Shown here piece after piece: positions 35,699 through 45,552 of a DNA stretch of 64,000 nucleotides. The position numbers and the translations under genes are program-made. The notes beneath the pieces are model-generated. The model was not told the DNA's origin. It saw only the letters and a program-made list of their open reading frames with translations, and did not search any database. Positions within the stretch are counted from its first letter, which is position 1. Each line of letters starts with the position of its first letter. This DNA comes from Nocardia crassostreae (lineage in GTDB: Bacteria; Actinomycetota; Actinomycetes; Mycobacteriales; Mycobacteriaceae): contig NZ_BDCH01000020.1 of NCBI RefSeq assembly GCF_001613405.1, forward strand, positions 186,001-250,000, read 5' to 3'.

Positions 35699-35708
35699 CC
35701 TACGTAGG
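35699..35708. promoter_or_regulatory. Palindrome in the ctaG promoter
   Basis: CCTACGTAGG, a perfect 10-bp palindrome 30 nt before the ctaG start, next to the AT-rich CTACTATT (a possible -10). TAC-GTA dyads are typical of BlaI/CopY-family operators, and such regulators often accompany this gene family. No such regulator gene is in the window, so the link is inference. Confidence 0.4.
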
Positions 35709-35737
35709 TTTGGGTGACAGCGGGAGGGATGCGGGCC

Positions 35738-36691
35738 ATGGTGAGTGCGGGCGCGGTGCATCTGCCGGAGGTGGCGCCGACGCTGCCCGCACTGCTGGCC
35801 TGGAATCCGCAACCGGTGCCGGTGCTGCCTGCGCTCGGAATCCTCGCCGCTGTGCTCTACGGCTGGGGCGTATGGCGGATGAAGGCCGCGGGCCGCGACT
35901 GGCCCTGGTGGCGGACCGCCTGCTTCATGACCGGAAGCGCTGCGCTGGTGGCGGTTACGGGTCTGGCCATCGAGGGCTACGGGTACAAACTCTTCAGCAT
36001 CTGGATGTTTCAGCACCTCACGCTGTCCATCGCGATCCCGCCGCTGTGGGTGCTGGGTTCGCCCGGACTGCTGCTGTTGCGCGCGACCTCGCATCGGGGC
36101 GCGGGCCGCGTGGTGCTGGCGACCGCGCTGGCCGGGCTGCGCGGCCGGATCGGCCGAATCCTCCTGCATCCCGGCGTGACGATCCCGCTGTTCCTGTTCA
36201 GCTACTACGGCCTGTACCTGACCCCGTTGCTGGACACCGTCGGATCCCGCTGGCCCGGCCATATCGCCCTGGAACTGCTGTTCCTGGTGTCCGGCCTGCT
36301 GTTCATCATCCCGGTGCTGTCCACCGGCCCGCTGCCGATGCGGCAGAGCAATCTGGGCCGCTTCTTCGACATCTTCCTGGAGATGCCCCTGCACGTGTTC
36401 ATCGGCGTCGTCCTCATGATGGGCTCGACCCCGATGATCGCCGTGTTCGCCGACCCGCCCGCCGCCTGGGGCGTGGACGTCCTCGCCGATCAGAAACTGG
36501 CGGGCTCGCTGGCCTGGTCCTACGGTGAACCCGCCGCGCTGATCATCGTGACCATCTTCGCGATTCGCTGGCGCCGCGACGAACAGCGCGAGAACGCCAG
36601 GGCCGAACGCTTTTCCGCGGCGGCCGCGGCGGCCGCGGCGGACGAACTCCGCGACTACAACGCCTACCTGCGCACCCTGCACGGCCGCTGA
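35738..36691 (+). CDS. ctaG: CtaG-type cytochrome c oxidase assembly membrane protein
   Basis: A polytopic protein of about 317 residues and eight or nine helices of the caa3-type CtaG family. Characteristic segments are SIWMFQHLTLSIAIPPLWVLGSP, SYYGLYLTPLLD, HIALELLFLVSGLLFIIPVL, FFDIFLEMPLHVFIGVVLMM and AWSYGEPAALIIV. These keep the His and Met residues thought to handle copper for cytochrome oxidase. ATG 35738 is chosen because GGGAGG lies at a suitable distance; GTG 35714 and ATG 35729 are alternatives. An unusual Ala-rich stretch (AAAAAAAAD) precedes the C-terminus. Confidence 0.88.
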   Translation: MVSAGAVHLPEVAPTLPALLAWNPQPVPVLPALGILAAVLYGWGVWRMKAAGRDWPWWRTACFMTGSAALVAVTGLAIEGYGYKLFSIWMFQHLTLSIAIPPLWVLGSPGLLLLRATSHRGAGRVVLATALAGLRGRIGRILLHPGVTIPLFLFSYYGLYLTPLLDTVGSRWPGHIALELLFLVSGLLFIIPVLSTGPLPMRQSNLGRFFDIFLEMPLHVFIGVVLMMGSTPMIAVFADPPAAWGVDVLADQKLAGSLAWSYGEPAALIIVTIFAIRWRRDEQRENARAERFSAAAAAAAADELRDYNAYLRTLHGR

Positions 36692-36694
36692 GCG

Positions 36695-37450
36695 TCAGCG
36701 CGCCCGCCCGGTGGTGGTGAACAGCCGCGGCGACCACAACATCAGTTCGGGCTGGGTGAGCGCGGCGGCATCGTCGCGCAGCGCTGCCGTTGCCGCGGGC
36801 GAGGTCTGGAGCAGCCTGCTGTAGAGCGCGAGCAACCGGCAGCCGGAACTATTGCCGGTCCAGGTGGTGCTCGCGGTGTGCGTGGTCACGGTGGACAGTC
36901 CGGCGGCGAGGAAGGCCGTGGGCGTGCGCCGGGCCCAGTCGAAATCGATTCCGGCCGCACCCGCCGCCGCACGCAGCGCGGCGGTGACGCGTTCGGCGGC
37001 CGCCCCGCTGGTGGCGTCGGGTGCGTTGATGACCGGTTCGGTCTCCGGGCGATCCCAGTCGGAGATCATCAGCACCCCGCCGGGCTTCAAGGCCGGGACG
37101 AGTCGCGCGACCACCCGTTCGGGCTCGGGCAGCCGCATGAACAGCAACCGGGCATGGATCAGGTCGAAACGCCCGGGCAGGGGATCGGTCCGCACATCGT
37201 GCACCGCCACGTCGACCGTGTCCGGCACCCGGATGCGGCCCGTGTGCAAATCGGTCGCCAGCACCGATGCCCCGGTCGCCGACATCCAGTTGGCGATATG
37301 GCCCGCGCCGGAACCGATATCCCAGCACCGCCATTCGGGCCGGATACCCAGCGTCCGCAGCACCGCGATGCTGGGTTCGTTGAGGATTTCGCCGAGCAGT
37401 CGCAACCGCTCGGCGGTCAGCTCGCCGCCGTCCTCGAACGGATCGGCCAT
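36695..37450 (-). CDS. SAM-dependent methyltransferase
   Basis: A 251-residue class I methyltransferase. Motif I is CWDIGSGAGHIANW, the acidic loop after beta-2 is VLATDLHTGRI, motif III is ARLLFMRLPEPERVV and the post-III strand is KPGGVLMISDWDRPE. The region FLAAGLSTVTTHTAS resembles the C-terminal cap of ubiquinone/tocopherol-type C-methyltransferases. The substrate is unknown. ATG 37450 is the start; a longer upstream frame is Arg-rich and unlikely. It is divergent from the choline operon. Confidence 0.85.
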   Translation of the reverse strand: MADPFEDGGELTAERLRLLGEILNEPSIAVLRTLGIRPEWRCWDIGSGAGHIANWMSATGASVLATDLHTGRIRVPDTVDVAVHDVRTDPLPGRFDLIHARLLFMRLPEPERVVARLVPALKPGGVLMISDWDRPETEPVINAPDATSGAAAERVTAALRAAAGAAGIDFDWARRTPTAFLAAGLSTVTTHTASTTWTGNSSGCRLLALYSRLLQTSPAATAALRDDAAALTQPELMLWSPRLFTTTGRAR

Positions 37451-37785
37451 CACCCACCTCACTCCGCGTAGTCGCCGGACAGATGCTGATCTTGGCAGAG
37501 GTTGGCCGGATCCCCGCGCGACGAGCCCGGCGAGTCCGCGCACGAGATCGACGGCGGCCCTCCGGAGGATGCGGGGCGCATGCCGATGCGCGGTGAGCGA
37601 GTGGCCGCCGGGCAGCGCGGACCGCCGTCCCGACCCCCTCCGACAGTCCTGGTCGGACGGTGAAACATGCAGGAAACAAAGGGAATACGTATTTCGTCGT
37701 TCCGGCTGACAGGGTATCCGGCCGGGCGGAGCATAGTTGCGTATTACGGCACTTGGTGCGCAATACGCAACAACTTGGAGGCGCG
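37451..37785. other. Divergent intergenic region holding the choline-operon control sites
   Basis: 335 bp without a credible gene, between a methyltransferase gene and the first gene of the choline-to-glycine operon. The half near the methyltransferase shows nothing I recognise. The last 110 bp hold the palindromes listed separately and the ribosome site GGAGG (37777-37781). Confidence 0.7.
37684..37771 (+). promoter_or_regulatory. Probable operator array of the choline-to-glycine operon
   Basis: Two related dyads. AATACGTATT is a perfect 10-bp palindrome at 37684-37693. GTTGCGTATT (37736-37745) and AATACGCAAC (37762-37771) are perfect inverted arms 16 bp apart, ending 14 bp before the GTG start. 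The shared half-site is (T)TGCGTATT / AATACGCA(A). The IclR gene at the end of the operon is the obvious candidate binder; this is inference. Confidence 0.55.
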
Positions 37786-40206
37786 GTGATTCAGCCGCGA
37801 GTCGTCATCATCGGTGCGGGAATCGTGGGCACGGGCCTGGCCGAGGAGATCACCCGATTGGGGTGGACCGACGTCACCGTGCTCGATCGGGGGCCACTGT
37901 TCCGGACGGGCGGATCCACCTCGCACGCAACGGGTTTGGTGTTCCAGACCAATGGATCCAAGACCATGGCGGAGCTGGCCCGGTACACGGTGGAGAAGTT
38001 CACCGCCTTGGACGCCTTCGACGCGGTCGGCGGGCTGGAGGTCGCCACCACCCCGGAGCGCTGGCGGGATCTGCACCGCAGGCACGGGTGGGCGAAATCC
38101 TGGGGAATCGCAGGCAGCCTGCTCGACCCCGGCGAATGCGCGAAGCTGTTCCCGCTCCTCGATCGGGATCGGATACTCGGCGGATTCCACACGCCCACGG
38201 ACGGTTTGGCGCTGGCGGTCCGCGCAGCGGAGGAGCAGGCGCGGCAGGCCGTCGCGCGAGGCGCCCGATTCCTCGGTGACTGTGAGGTGGTCGAGGTCCT
38301 GCAGCGGGACGGGCGCGTACGGGGCGTCCGCACCGCCGAAGGCACCGAATTCCCCGCTGATATCGTCGTCAGCGCGGCCGGTTTCTGGGGCGCGGAACTG
38401 GGGCGCACGGTCGGTCTCACCGTGCCGCTGGTGCCCATGGCGCACCAATTCGCCAAGACCGCACCGGTACCCGCGCTCGACGGCGGGCAACTGCCCATCC
38501 TGCGCCATCAGGACGCCGACCTGTACTACCGCACCTACGGCGACCGCATCGGCATCGGCTACTACGGCCACGAACCCCGGCCGGTCGATATGCGGGAGCT
38601 GCTGCGCGACACCGCGAACGAGCCCATGCCCTCCATGCTGCCGTTCACCGAGTCCGAGTTCGAACCGGCCTGGGCGGCGAGCCGCGCCCTGCTGCCCGCG
38701 CTCGGGGACACCAAGGTGGACGAGGGCTTCGACGGCATCTTCTCCTTCACCCCGGACGGTTTCCCCATCCTGGGCGAGCATCGCGAGCTGGCCGGATTCT
38801 GGGTGGCCGAGGCGGTCTGGGTGACGCATTCGGCGGGCGTCGCGCGTGTGGTGGCGCGGTGGATCGTGAACGGCACACCCGGCATCGATCTGCACGAGGT
38901 CGATCTGTATCGCTTCGAAGCGGCCGCCCTGAGCCCTGACTTCGTCCGGCGCACCAGCGTGCAGGCCTTCGTCGAGGTGTACGACATCATTCACCCGCAT
39001 CAATACCGCGCTGCGCCACGGGATGTGCGCACCAGCCCGTTCCACGCCCGGCACCGGGAACTGGGCGCGTTCTGATTCGAGGGCGGCCTCTGGGAACGCC
39101 CGGCCTTGTTCGAGGCGAATGCCGGACTGGTGGACGAACTCACCGCGCAGGGCATCGAATTCCCGCCCCGCGACGAATGGTCGAGCAGCTTCTACTCGCC
39201 CATCTCGATCGCCGAAGCCGCCTGGACGCGACGGCATGTCGCCATGTACGACATGACCCCGCTGACCCGCTACGAGGTGAGCGGCGCGGGCGCGACCGCC
39301 TACCTCCAGGAACTGACGACCAATGACGTCGGCAAGAAGCCCGGCGCGGTCACCTACACGCTCCTGCTCGACGAGAACGGCGGTGTCCGCAGCGATCTCA
39401 CCGTGGCCAGGCTCGGCGATCAGCACTATCAGGTCGGCGCGAACGGGCCCCTGGACTTCGATTGGTTCATCCGGCGACTGCCCGGCGACGGCTCCGTCAC
39501 CCTGCGCGACATCACCGGCGGCACCTGCTGTGTCGGCGTCTGGGGCCCGCAGGCCAGGGCGATGGTGCAACCGCTGTGCGCGGACGACCTGTCGCACAAG
39601 GCTTTCGGATATTTCAAGGCATTGCGCACTTTCCTGGGCAGCATCCCGGTCACCATGCTGCGCGTCTACTATGTCGGCGACCTCGGCTGGGAGATCTACA
39701 CGAGCGCCGAACACGGTGCGGCACTGTGGGATCTGCTGTGGCAGGCCGGTGCGGAGCATCGGGTCGTCGCCGCCGGGCGGATTGCCTTCAACAGCCTGCG
39801 CCTGGAGAAGGGCTACCGCTCCTGGGGCGCCGACATGACCACCGAACACACCCCGGAGGCCGCCGGAGTCGGGTTCGCCGTGCGCATGAGCAAACCGTCG
39901 TTCCTCGGCAAACAAGCCCTCGATGCCGCCCCATCGCCCGAGAAGATCCTGCGCTCGGTCGTTCTCGACGATCCGCATGCCGTCGTGCTCGGCAAGGAGC
40001 CGGTCGCGGTCGACGGCGCGGTGGCCGGATACGTCACCAGCGCGGGCTATTCCGCCACCATTGCCCGTACCATCGCCTACGCCTGGCTGCCCGCCACCGT
40101 GCGGCCCGGCGATCCGGTCGAAATCGACTATCTGACACACACATTCACGGCCCGGGTGCACGCCGAACCCGTGGTCGATCCCGAGATGTCGCTGATCCGG
40201 AGGTAA
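37786..40206 (+). pseudogene. Dimethylglycine oxidase (FAD oxidase-GcvT fusion), in-frame TGA
   Basis: Oxidises N,N-dimethylglycine to sarcosine and passes the methyl group to tetrahydrofolate. The FAD domain is DAO-type (RVVIIGAGIVGTGLAEE, TSHATGLVF). The second half is a GcvT-like folate domain (YDMTPLTRYEVSGAGA, ELTTNDVGK, GDLGWEIYTSAEHG, LRLEKGYRSWGADM). Together they make about 806 codons, near the roughly 830 residues of Arthrobacter dimethylglycine oxidase. A TGA at 39073-39075 lies in the linker (LGAF-stop-FEGGLWERP), where related enzymes carry an aromatic residue; both sides are in the same frame. The GTG start has GGAGG 4 nt upstream. Real nonsense mutation and sequencing error are both possible. 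Confidence 0.85.
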
Positions 40207-40208
40207 CC

Positions 40209-41348
40209 ATGCCCGACACCTACGACGTCATCGTCATCGGCCTGGGCGGAATGGGCAGCGCCGCCGCCTGTCGCCTCGCCCGCGGCGGCCACCGTGTCCT
40301 GGGCCTGGAGAAATTCACGCCCGCCCACAACAAGGGCTCCAGCCACGGCGGATCCCGCATCATCCGCCAGTCCTACTTCGAGGACCCGGCCTATGTGCCG
40401 CTGCTGCTGCGGGCCTACGAGCTGTGGGAACAGCTGGCCCGCGACTCCGGCGACGAGGTGTACCGCCTCACCGGCGGTCTCTACATCGGTCCACCGGGCT
40501 GCGAGACCGTGGCGGGCAGCAGGCGCGCCGCCGAGGAATGGTCGCTGCCGCACGAGATCCTGTCAGCCGGTGAGATCCGTTCCCGCTTCCCGAATTTCAC
40601 GCCCAGCGCCGAGCACATCGGGCTGTACGAGGAACAGGCCGGATTCGCGCGCCCAGAACTCACCGTGGGCGCACATCTGGATCTGGCCGCGGCGGCGGGC
40701 GCGACCCTGCGCTTCGGCGAGCAGGTCGAGGACTGGCACGACAGCGGCGCCGGGGTCACCGTCACCACCGGCTCGGGCAGCTACTCCGCCGGGCAACTGG
40801 TGATCTGCCCCGGCGCCTGGGCTCCCGCCCTGCTGGCCGATCTCGGTGTCGCCATCGAGATCGAACGCCAGGTCATGTACTGGCTGGATCCGGTCAACGG
40901 CAGCAAGAACTTCGACCACGACCCCATCTACATCGCCGAGAACGACGCGGGCGCACAGATCTACGGGTTCCCGGCCATCGACGGCCCCGACGGCGGCGTG
41001 AAGACGGCCTTCTTCCGCAAGGGCACCGCGTGCGGTCCGGACACCATCGATCGCACGGTGTATCCCGACGAGATCACCGAAATGCGCACGCGCGTCACCG
41101 AATTGCTGCCCGCGCTGGCCGGTCGCGCCATCCACACCGCCACCTGCATGTACTCCAATACCGCCGACCAGCATTTCGTCATCGCCCGCCACCCGGCGCA
41201 CACCGCGGTCACTGTCGCCTGCGGATTCTCCGGTCACGGCTTCAAATTCGTGCCCGTCGTCGGCGAGATCCTCGCGGAGCTCGCCATGACGGGGACGACC
41301 GGCCACCCCATCGATCTGTTCGCTCCGCAAAGGCTGGTATCCCTGTGA
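40209..41348 (+). CDS. solA: Monomeric sarcosine oxidase (MSOX/SolA type)
   Basis: Oxidises sarcosine to glycine, formaldehyde and H2O2. A 379-residue FAD enzyme with VIVIGLGGMGSAAA at the N-terminus, the His46 and Arg50 pair in SSHGGSRIIRQ (His45/Arg49 in Bacillus MSOX), and Cys313 in TATCMYSNTADQHF at the position of the covalent FAD link, plus the late lysine in GFSGHGFKFVP. N-methyltryptophan oxidase is the close alternative, but the operon points to sarcosine. It starts 2 bp after the dimethylglycine oxidase stop. Confidence 0.92.
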   Translation: MPDTYDVIVIGLGGMGSAAACRLARGGHRVLGLEKFTPAHNKGSSHGGSRIIRQSYFEDPAYVPLLLRAYELWEQLARDSGDEVYRLTGGLYIGPPGCETVAGSRRAAEEWSLPHEILSAGEIRSRFPNFTPSAEHIGLYEEQAGFARPELTVGAHLDLAAAAGATLRFGEQVEDWHDSGAGVTVTTGSGSYSAGQLVICPGAWAPALLADLGVAIEIERQVMYWLDPVNGSKNFDHDPIYIAENDAGAQIYGFPAIDGPDGGVKTAFFRKGTACGPDTIDRTVYPDEITEMRTRVTELLPALAGRAIHTATCMYSNTADQHFVIARHPAHTAVTVACGFSGHGFKFVPVVGEILAELAMTGTTGHPIDLFAPQRLVSL

Positions 41349-42475
41349 CCTCGGACCTGATTCCCACCCTCGGCGGTGAGTACTACTGTGATCCAGCGGT
41401 TTTCCGCGCCGAGCAGGAACACATCTTCGAAACCATGTGGTTCTGCGCGGCCCGCACATCGGATATCGGGGAGCCGGGCGTCTTCCGCCGCGTCCAGGTC
41501 GGCCGCGAGAGCGTGCTGCTGGTGCGCGGGCAGGACGGCGAACTGCGCGCCTTCCTCAATATCTGCCGCCATCGCGGGGCCATGATCTGCACCGAATCCG
41601 AAGGGCAGGTGCGCCGTACGCTGCGTTGCCCCTACCACGCCTGGACCTACGCGCTGGACGGAAAGCTGGTCGCCGCACCCAATATCAAGTCCCTGCACGA
41701 TGATTCGGGCGCACCCATCGACCGTATCGCCTACGGTCTGGTGCCGGTCGCGCTGCGGGAATGGCTGGGCTACGCCTGGGTCTGCCTGGCCGACGATCCG
41801 CCGTCCTTCGACACCGATGTCATGGGCGCGGTCACCGGCAGACTGGGCGATCCCGCCGCCATCGACCACTACGGCATGGACCGCCTCACGGTCGGCAAAC
41901 GCGTCGTCTACGATGTGGCCGCCAACTGGAAGCTCATTGTCGAGAACTTCATGGAGTGCTACCACTGCGCCACCATTCATCCCGAACTGGTGGAGGTGCT
42001 GCCGGAATTCGCCGGTGGATACGCCGCGCAGTACTACGTGGGCCACGGCGCCGAATTCGGCGAGCGCATAGCCGGATTCACCGTCGACGGTCGCGCCGGT
42101 TTCGATCCGCTGCCCGATCTGGCGCCGGAGCAGGATCGCAAATACTTCGCCATCACCATTCGCCCGACGGTGTTCGTGAACCTGGTGCCCGATCACGTCA
42201 TCTTCCACCGCATGTACCCGATGGCGCACGACCGGACCATTGTCGAATGCGATTGGCTCTATGCGCCCGATGTGGTCCGTTCCGGCGGTGCGCTCGAGCA
42301 TTCCGTGGAACTGTTCCACAGGGTGAACGAACAGGATTTCGCGGCGTGTGAACGCACCCAGCCCGCCATGTCCTCGCGGGCGTATCGGCAGGGCGGGGTG
42401 CTGGTGCCCGCCGAGCACCACATTGCCGAATTCCACGAATGGACCCGCAAGCGGATCGGCGACGCGCAATGTTAG
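41345..42475 (+). CDS. gbcA: Rieske-type glycine betaine demethylase, oxygenase subunit (GbcA-like)
   Basis: A 376-residue Rieske non-heme iron oxygenase predicted to turn glycine betaine into dimethylglycine plus formaldehyde. The Rieske ligands are Cys74/His76 (ICRHRG) and Cys95/His98 (RCPYHAW). The mononuclear iron motif is NFMECYHCATIHPE (His207, His212). GTG 41345 overlaps the previous stop (GTGA). The reductase partner GbcB is not in the window, so electrons must come from elsewhere. Carnitine or stachydrine demethylase would look alike, but the gene set makes betaine by far the best guess. Confidence 0.9.
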   Translation: MTSDLIPTLGGEYYCDPAVFRAEQEHIFETMWFCAARTSDIGEPGVFRRVQVGRESVLLVRGQDGELRAFLNICRHRGAMICTESEGQVRRTLRCPYHAWTYALDGKLVAAPNIKSLHDDSGAPIDRIAYGLVPVALREWLGYAWVCLADDPPSFDTDVMGAVTGRLGDPAAIDHYGMDRLTVGKRVVYDVAANWKLIVENFMECYHCATIHPELVEVLPEFAGGYAAQYYVGHGAEFGERIAGFTVDGRAGFDPLPDLAPEQDRKYFAITIRPTVFVNLVPDHVIFHRMYPMAHDRTIVECDWLYAPDVVRSGGALEHSVELFHRVNEQDFAACERTQPAMSSRAYRQGGVLVPAEHHIAEFHEWTRKRIGDAQC

Positions 42476-43966
42476 ACGAGCTCTGTAGTGCGCCGAATCT
42501 GTATATCGACGGCAAATGGGTGCACGCAGCCGGTGGCGGCACCCGCGATATCGTGAATCCGGCCGACGGCACGGTGATCGTCACCGTGGACGAGGCCGAT
42601 CGCGCCGATGCGGTGACGGCGGTGGCCGCCGCGCGCGCCGCCTTCGATACCGGTGGGTGGCCGTCGACACCGGTGGCCGAGCGGATCGCCCCTGCTGGAA
42701 CGCATTGCCGAACTGCTCGGCGCGGAACGCGAGGCGCTGGCCCGGATAGAGACCCTGGACACCGGAAAAACCCTGCGCGAGAGCCATATCGACATCGACG
42801 ATGTGATCGCGGTCTTCCGGTACTACGCCGCGGCTGGCGGCCACCGGCGCGGACCGGCTCGTCGACACCGGCAATCCGGCGATCATCAGCCGGGTGGTGC
42901 GTGAGCCCGTCGGGGTGTGCGCGCTCATCGCGCCGTGGAACTATCCGCTGTTGCAGATGTCGTGGAAGATCGCGCCCGCGCTGGCCGCCGGATGCACCAT
43001 GGTGGCCAAGCCGAGCGAGGTCACGCCGCTTAGCACCATTGCCCTGGTGCGGCTCATCGATCGGGCCGGAGTACGGCCGGGGTGGTGAATCTGATCCAGA
43101 GCGGCGGGGCCACAGTCGGTTCCGCGCTGACCGACACCCCCGACGTGGATCTCGTATCCTTCACCGGCGGCGCCGCCACGGGCGAGTCGATCGCCCGCAA
43201 TGCGGCCGCCCACATCACCCGGGTGGCATTGGAACTCGGTGGCAAGAATCCGCACATCGTGTTTCCCGACGCGGATTTCGACAGCGCCGTGGACGCGGTG
43301 CTGACCGGAGCGTTCCTGCATTCCGGCCAAGTATGTTCGGCGGGAACACGACTCATCGTGCACGAGTCCATTGCCGAGGACTTCGTGGCCGCGCTCGTCC
43401 GGCGCGCCGAGCGGATCACAGTCGGCCCCGGCCTCGATCCGGCCAGCGAAACCGGCCCGCTCGTCTCCGAACAGCACCGAGCCAAAGTGGAAGCCTATGT
43501 AGCGCTGGGCATTTCCGAAGGCGCGAAGCTGGTCACCGGTGGCGCGCGCCCCGATGATCCAGCCCTGGCATCCGGAAGCTACTACCTGCCCACCATCTTC
43601 GACGACTGCCAGCGCTGGATGCGCATCGTGCAGGAGGAGACGTTCGGCCCCATCCTCACCGTCGAACGCTTCACCACCGAAGCCGAGGCCATCGCACTGG
43701 GCAATGACACCGCGTACGGCTTGGCCGCCGGTGTCCGCACCGCCGATACGGCCCGCGGTGAACGCCTCGTCCGCGCCCTTCGACACGGCACGGTGTGGCT
43801 CAACGACTTCGGTTACTACACCCCCGCCGCCGAATGGGGCGGATTCGGCCGCTCCGGAATCGGCCGCGAGCTGGGCCCCAGCGCCCTGTCCGAATATCAA
43901 GAGACCAAACACATATGGCACAACACCGCACCCTCGGTGGGCGGCTGGTTCGCCGCTGACAACTGA
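42469..43966 (+). pseudogene. betB: Betaine aldehyde dehydrogenase, three frameshifts
   Basis: NAD-dependent aldehyde dehydrogenase that would make glycine betaine from betaine aldehyde. Start ATG 42469 overlaps the Rieske stop. Three one-base changes, each in a short run, break the frame: C4 at 42689-42692 (C3 expected), G2 at 42832-42833 (G1 expected), G4 at 43079-43082 (G5 expected). After repair a 498-residue enzyme appears, with the family motifs APWNYPLLQMSWKIAPAL, VSFTGGAATG, the catalytic Glu in ALELGGKNP, the catalytic Cys in HSGQVCSAGTR, and EETFGPILTVERF. The three errors cancel to +1. Such clustering in one gene suggests poor local consensus. Confidence 0.87.
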
Positions 43967-44004
43967 ATAGCTCTTGCTGCAATATTTCTGAAAGTTGGGC
44001 CGTC

Positions 44005-45552
44005 ATGACGACTACCCGTCCCCCCACTCCAACCCCGGCGACCACCCCCGACCACGGCATGGCCGACTTCGGCTACAAGGAATCCCTGAGCCGCAGAATC
44101 GGCAAATTCTCCAGCTTCGCCGCGGGCGTCAGCTATATCTCCATCCTCACCGGCACCTTCCAGATGTTCTACTTCGGCTACGGCACCGCCGGACCCGGGT
44201 ATTTGTGGTCCTGGCCGCTGGTCTTCGTCGGCCAGCTCGCCGTCGCGCTCTGCTTCATGGAACTGGCGGCCAAATATCCGGTGGCGGGCTCGGTCTACAA
44301 CTGGGCCAAGAAACTGGGTAATCAGTTCGTCGGCTGGTCGGCGGGCTGGCTCATGCTCACCGCGTCCATTGTCAGCCTGGCGGCGGTCGTGCTGGCGCTG
44401 CAATTGAATCTGCCCCGGCTGTGGGAGGGATTCCAGATCATCGGCGACGGCTTCGGGGCACAGGATTTCGCCACCAACGCGGTGCTGCTCGGTACGGTGC
44501 TCATTGTGTTCACCACGGTGGTGAACGCCTTCGGCGTGCGCCTCATGGCCATGATCAACAGCACCGGCGTCTTCATCGAACTCGTTGCGGCCGTTGCCAT
44601 TGCGGTCATCCTGGGTCTGCACGTCACCCGCGGGCCCGATGTCTTCTTCTCCGCCAATGGTTACGGCGCCGAGCAGAGCGGCGGATATCTGGGCGCCTTC
44701 CTGATCGCCACGCTCGCCTCGGGGTACGTCATGTACGGCTTCGACACCGCCAGCTCGCTCGGTGAGGAAACGGTGGAACCGCGCCGCACCGCGCCCAAGG
44801 CGATTCTGCGCGCCCTGTTGGCCTCCTTCGTGATCGGCGGCGCCATCCTGGTGTTCGCGGTGCTGTCCGCGCCCAATCTCGACGACGACATGCTCGGCAC
44901 GGTGGGCGGCGGCCTGCAATACATTGTCGAACAGGTGATGGGCGGCACCCTGGGCAAGATCATGCTGGTGTGCATCGTCATCGCGGTGACGGTGTGCGCC
45001 CTGGCCGTGCACACCGCCGCCATCCGATTGACCTTCGCCATGGCCCGCGACAATGCGCTGCCGTTCAGCGCGCAGCTGGCCCGAGTCAGTGAGAAGCACA
45101 AGACTCCGGTGGTGCCCGCGGTGGCGATCGGCGTGCTTGCGACGCTCATCCTGGTGGTGAATATCGGCCAGCCCAAGGTGTTCACGGTCATCACCTCCAT
45201 TGCCGTGATCATGATCTACCTGGCGTACCTGGGCGTCACCGCGCCCATGCTGTACCAGCGGCTGTGCGGCAATTGGCCCGCGCGGGATCTGGCCGCGGGC
45301 GGGTACTTCACCATGGGGCGCTGGGGTATGGCGGTCAATGTGTTCGCCGTGCTGTGGGGCCTGGGCATGGCGATCAATCTGGCGTGGCCGCCCGCGGCCA
45401 TCTACGGCAGTCCCTGGTACTACACCTGGGGCGCGTTCCTCTACATCGGCGCCATTCTGGCGGCGGGCCTGATCTGGTACGGGCTGCGGGGAACTCGCGT
45501 CATCGGCGTGCTCGCCTCGCACGCGGCCCCGGCGGTTCGGGCGGCGTCATGA
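44005..45552 (+). CDS. APC-superfamily permease, probably for choline or betaine
   Basis: A 515-residue transporter with about 12 helices of the amino acid/polyamine/organocation superfamily. The N-terminal signature is ISILTGTFQMFYFGYGTAGPGYLWSWPLVFVGQLAV and the helix 6 region is YGFDTASSLGEETVEPRRTAPKA. It lies inside the choline-to-glycine operon, so a quaternary amine is the likely cargo; APC relatives carry ethanolamine, GABA or choline. The next gene overlaps its stop by 4 bp. Confidence 0.88.
   Translation: MTTTRPPTPTPATTPDHGMADFGYKESLSRRIGKFSSFAAGVSYISILTGTFQMFYFGYGTAGPGYLWSWPLVFVGQLAVALCFMELAAKYPVAGSVYNWAKKLGNQFVGWSAGWLMLTASIVSLAAVVLALQLNLPRLWEGFQIIGDGFGAQDFATNAVLLGTVLIVFTTVVNAFGVRLMAMINSTGVFIELVAAVAIAVILGLHVTRGPDVFFSANGYGAEQSGGYLGAFLIATLASGYVMYGFDTASSLGEETVEPRRTAPKAILRALLASFVIGGAILVFAVLSAPNLDDDMLGTVGGGLQYIVEQVMGGTLGKIMLVCIVIAVTVCALAVHTAAIRLTFAMARDNALPFSAQLARVSEKHKTPVVPAVAIGVLATLILVVNIGQPKVFTVITSIAVIMIYLAYLGVTAPMLYQRLCGNWPARDLAAGGYFTMGRWGMAVNVFAVLWGLGMAINLAWPPAAIYGSPWYYTWGAFLYIGAILAAGLIWYGLRGTRVIGVLASHAAPAVRAAS

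Noticed and set aside
37660..37785. Longer N-terminus for dimethylglycine oxidase from GTG 37660
   Set aside because: It would translate across the operator palindromes and adds non-conserved residues; GTG 37786 has a good ribosome site and begins at the FAD motif.
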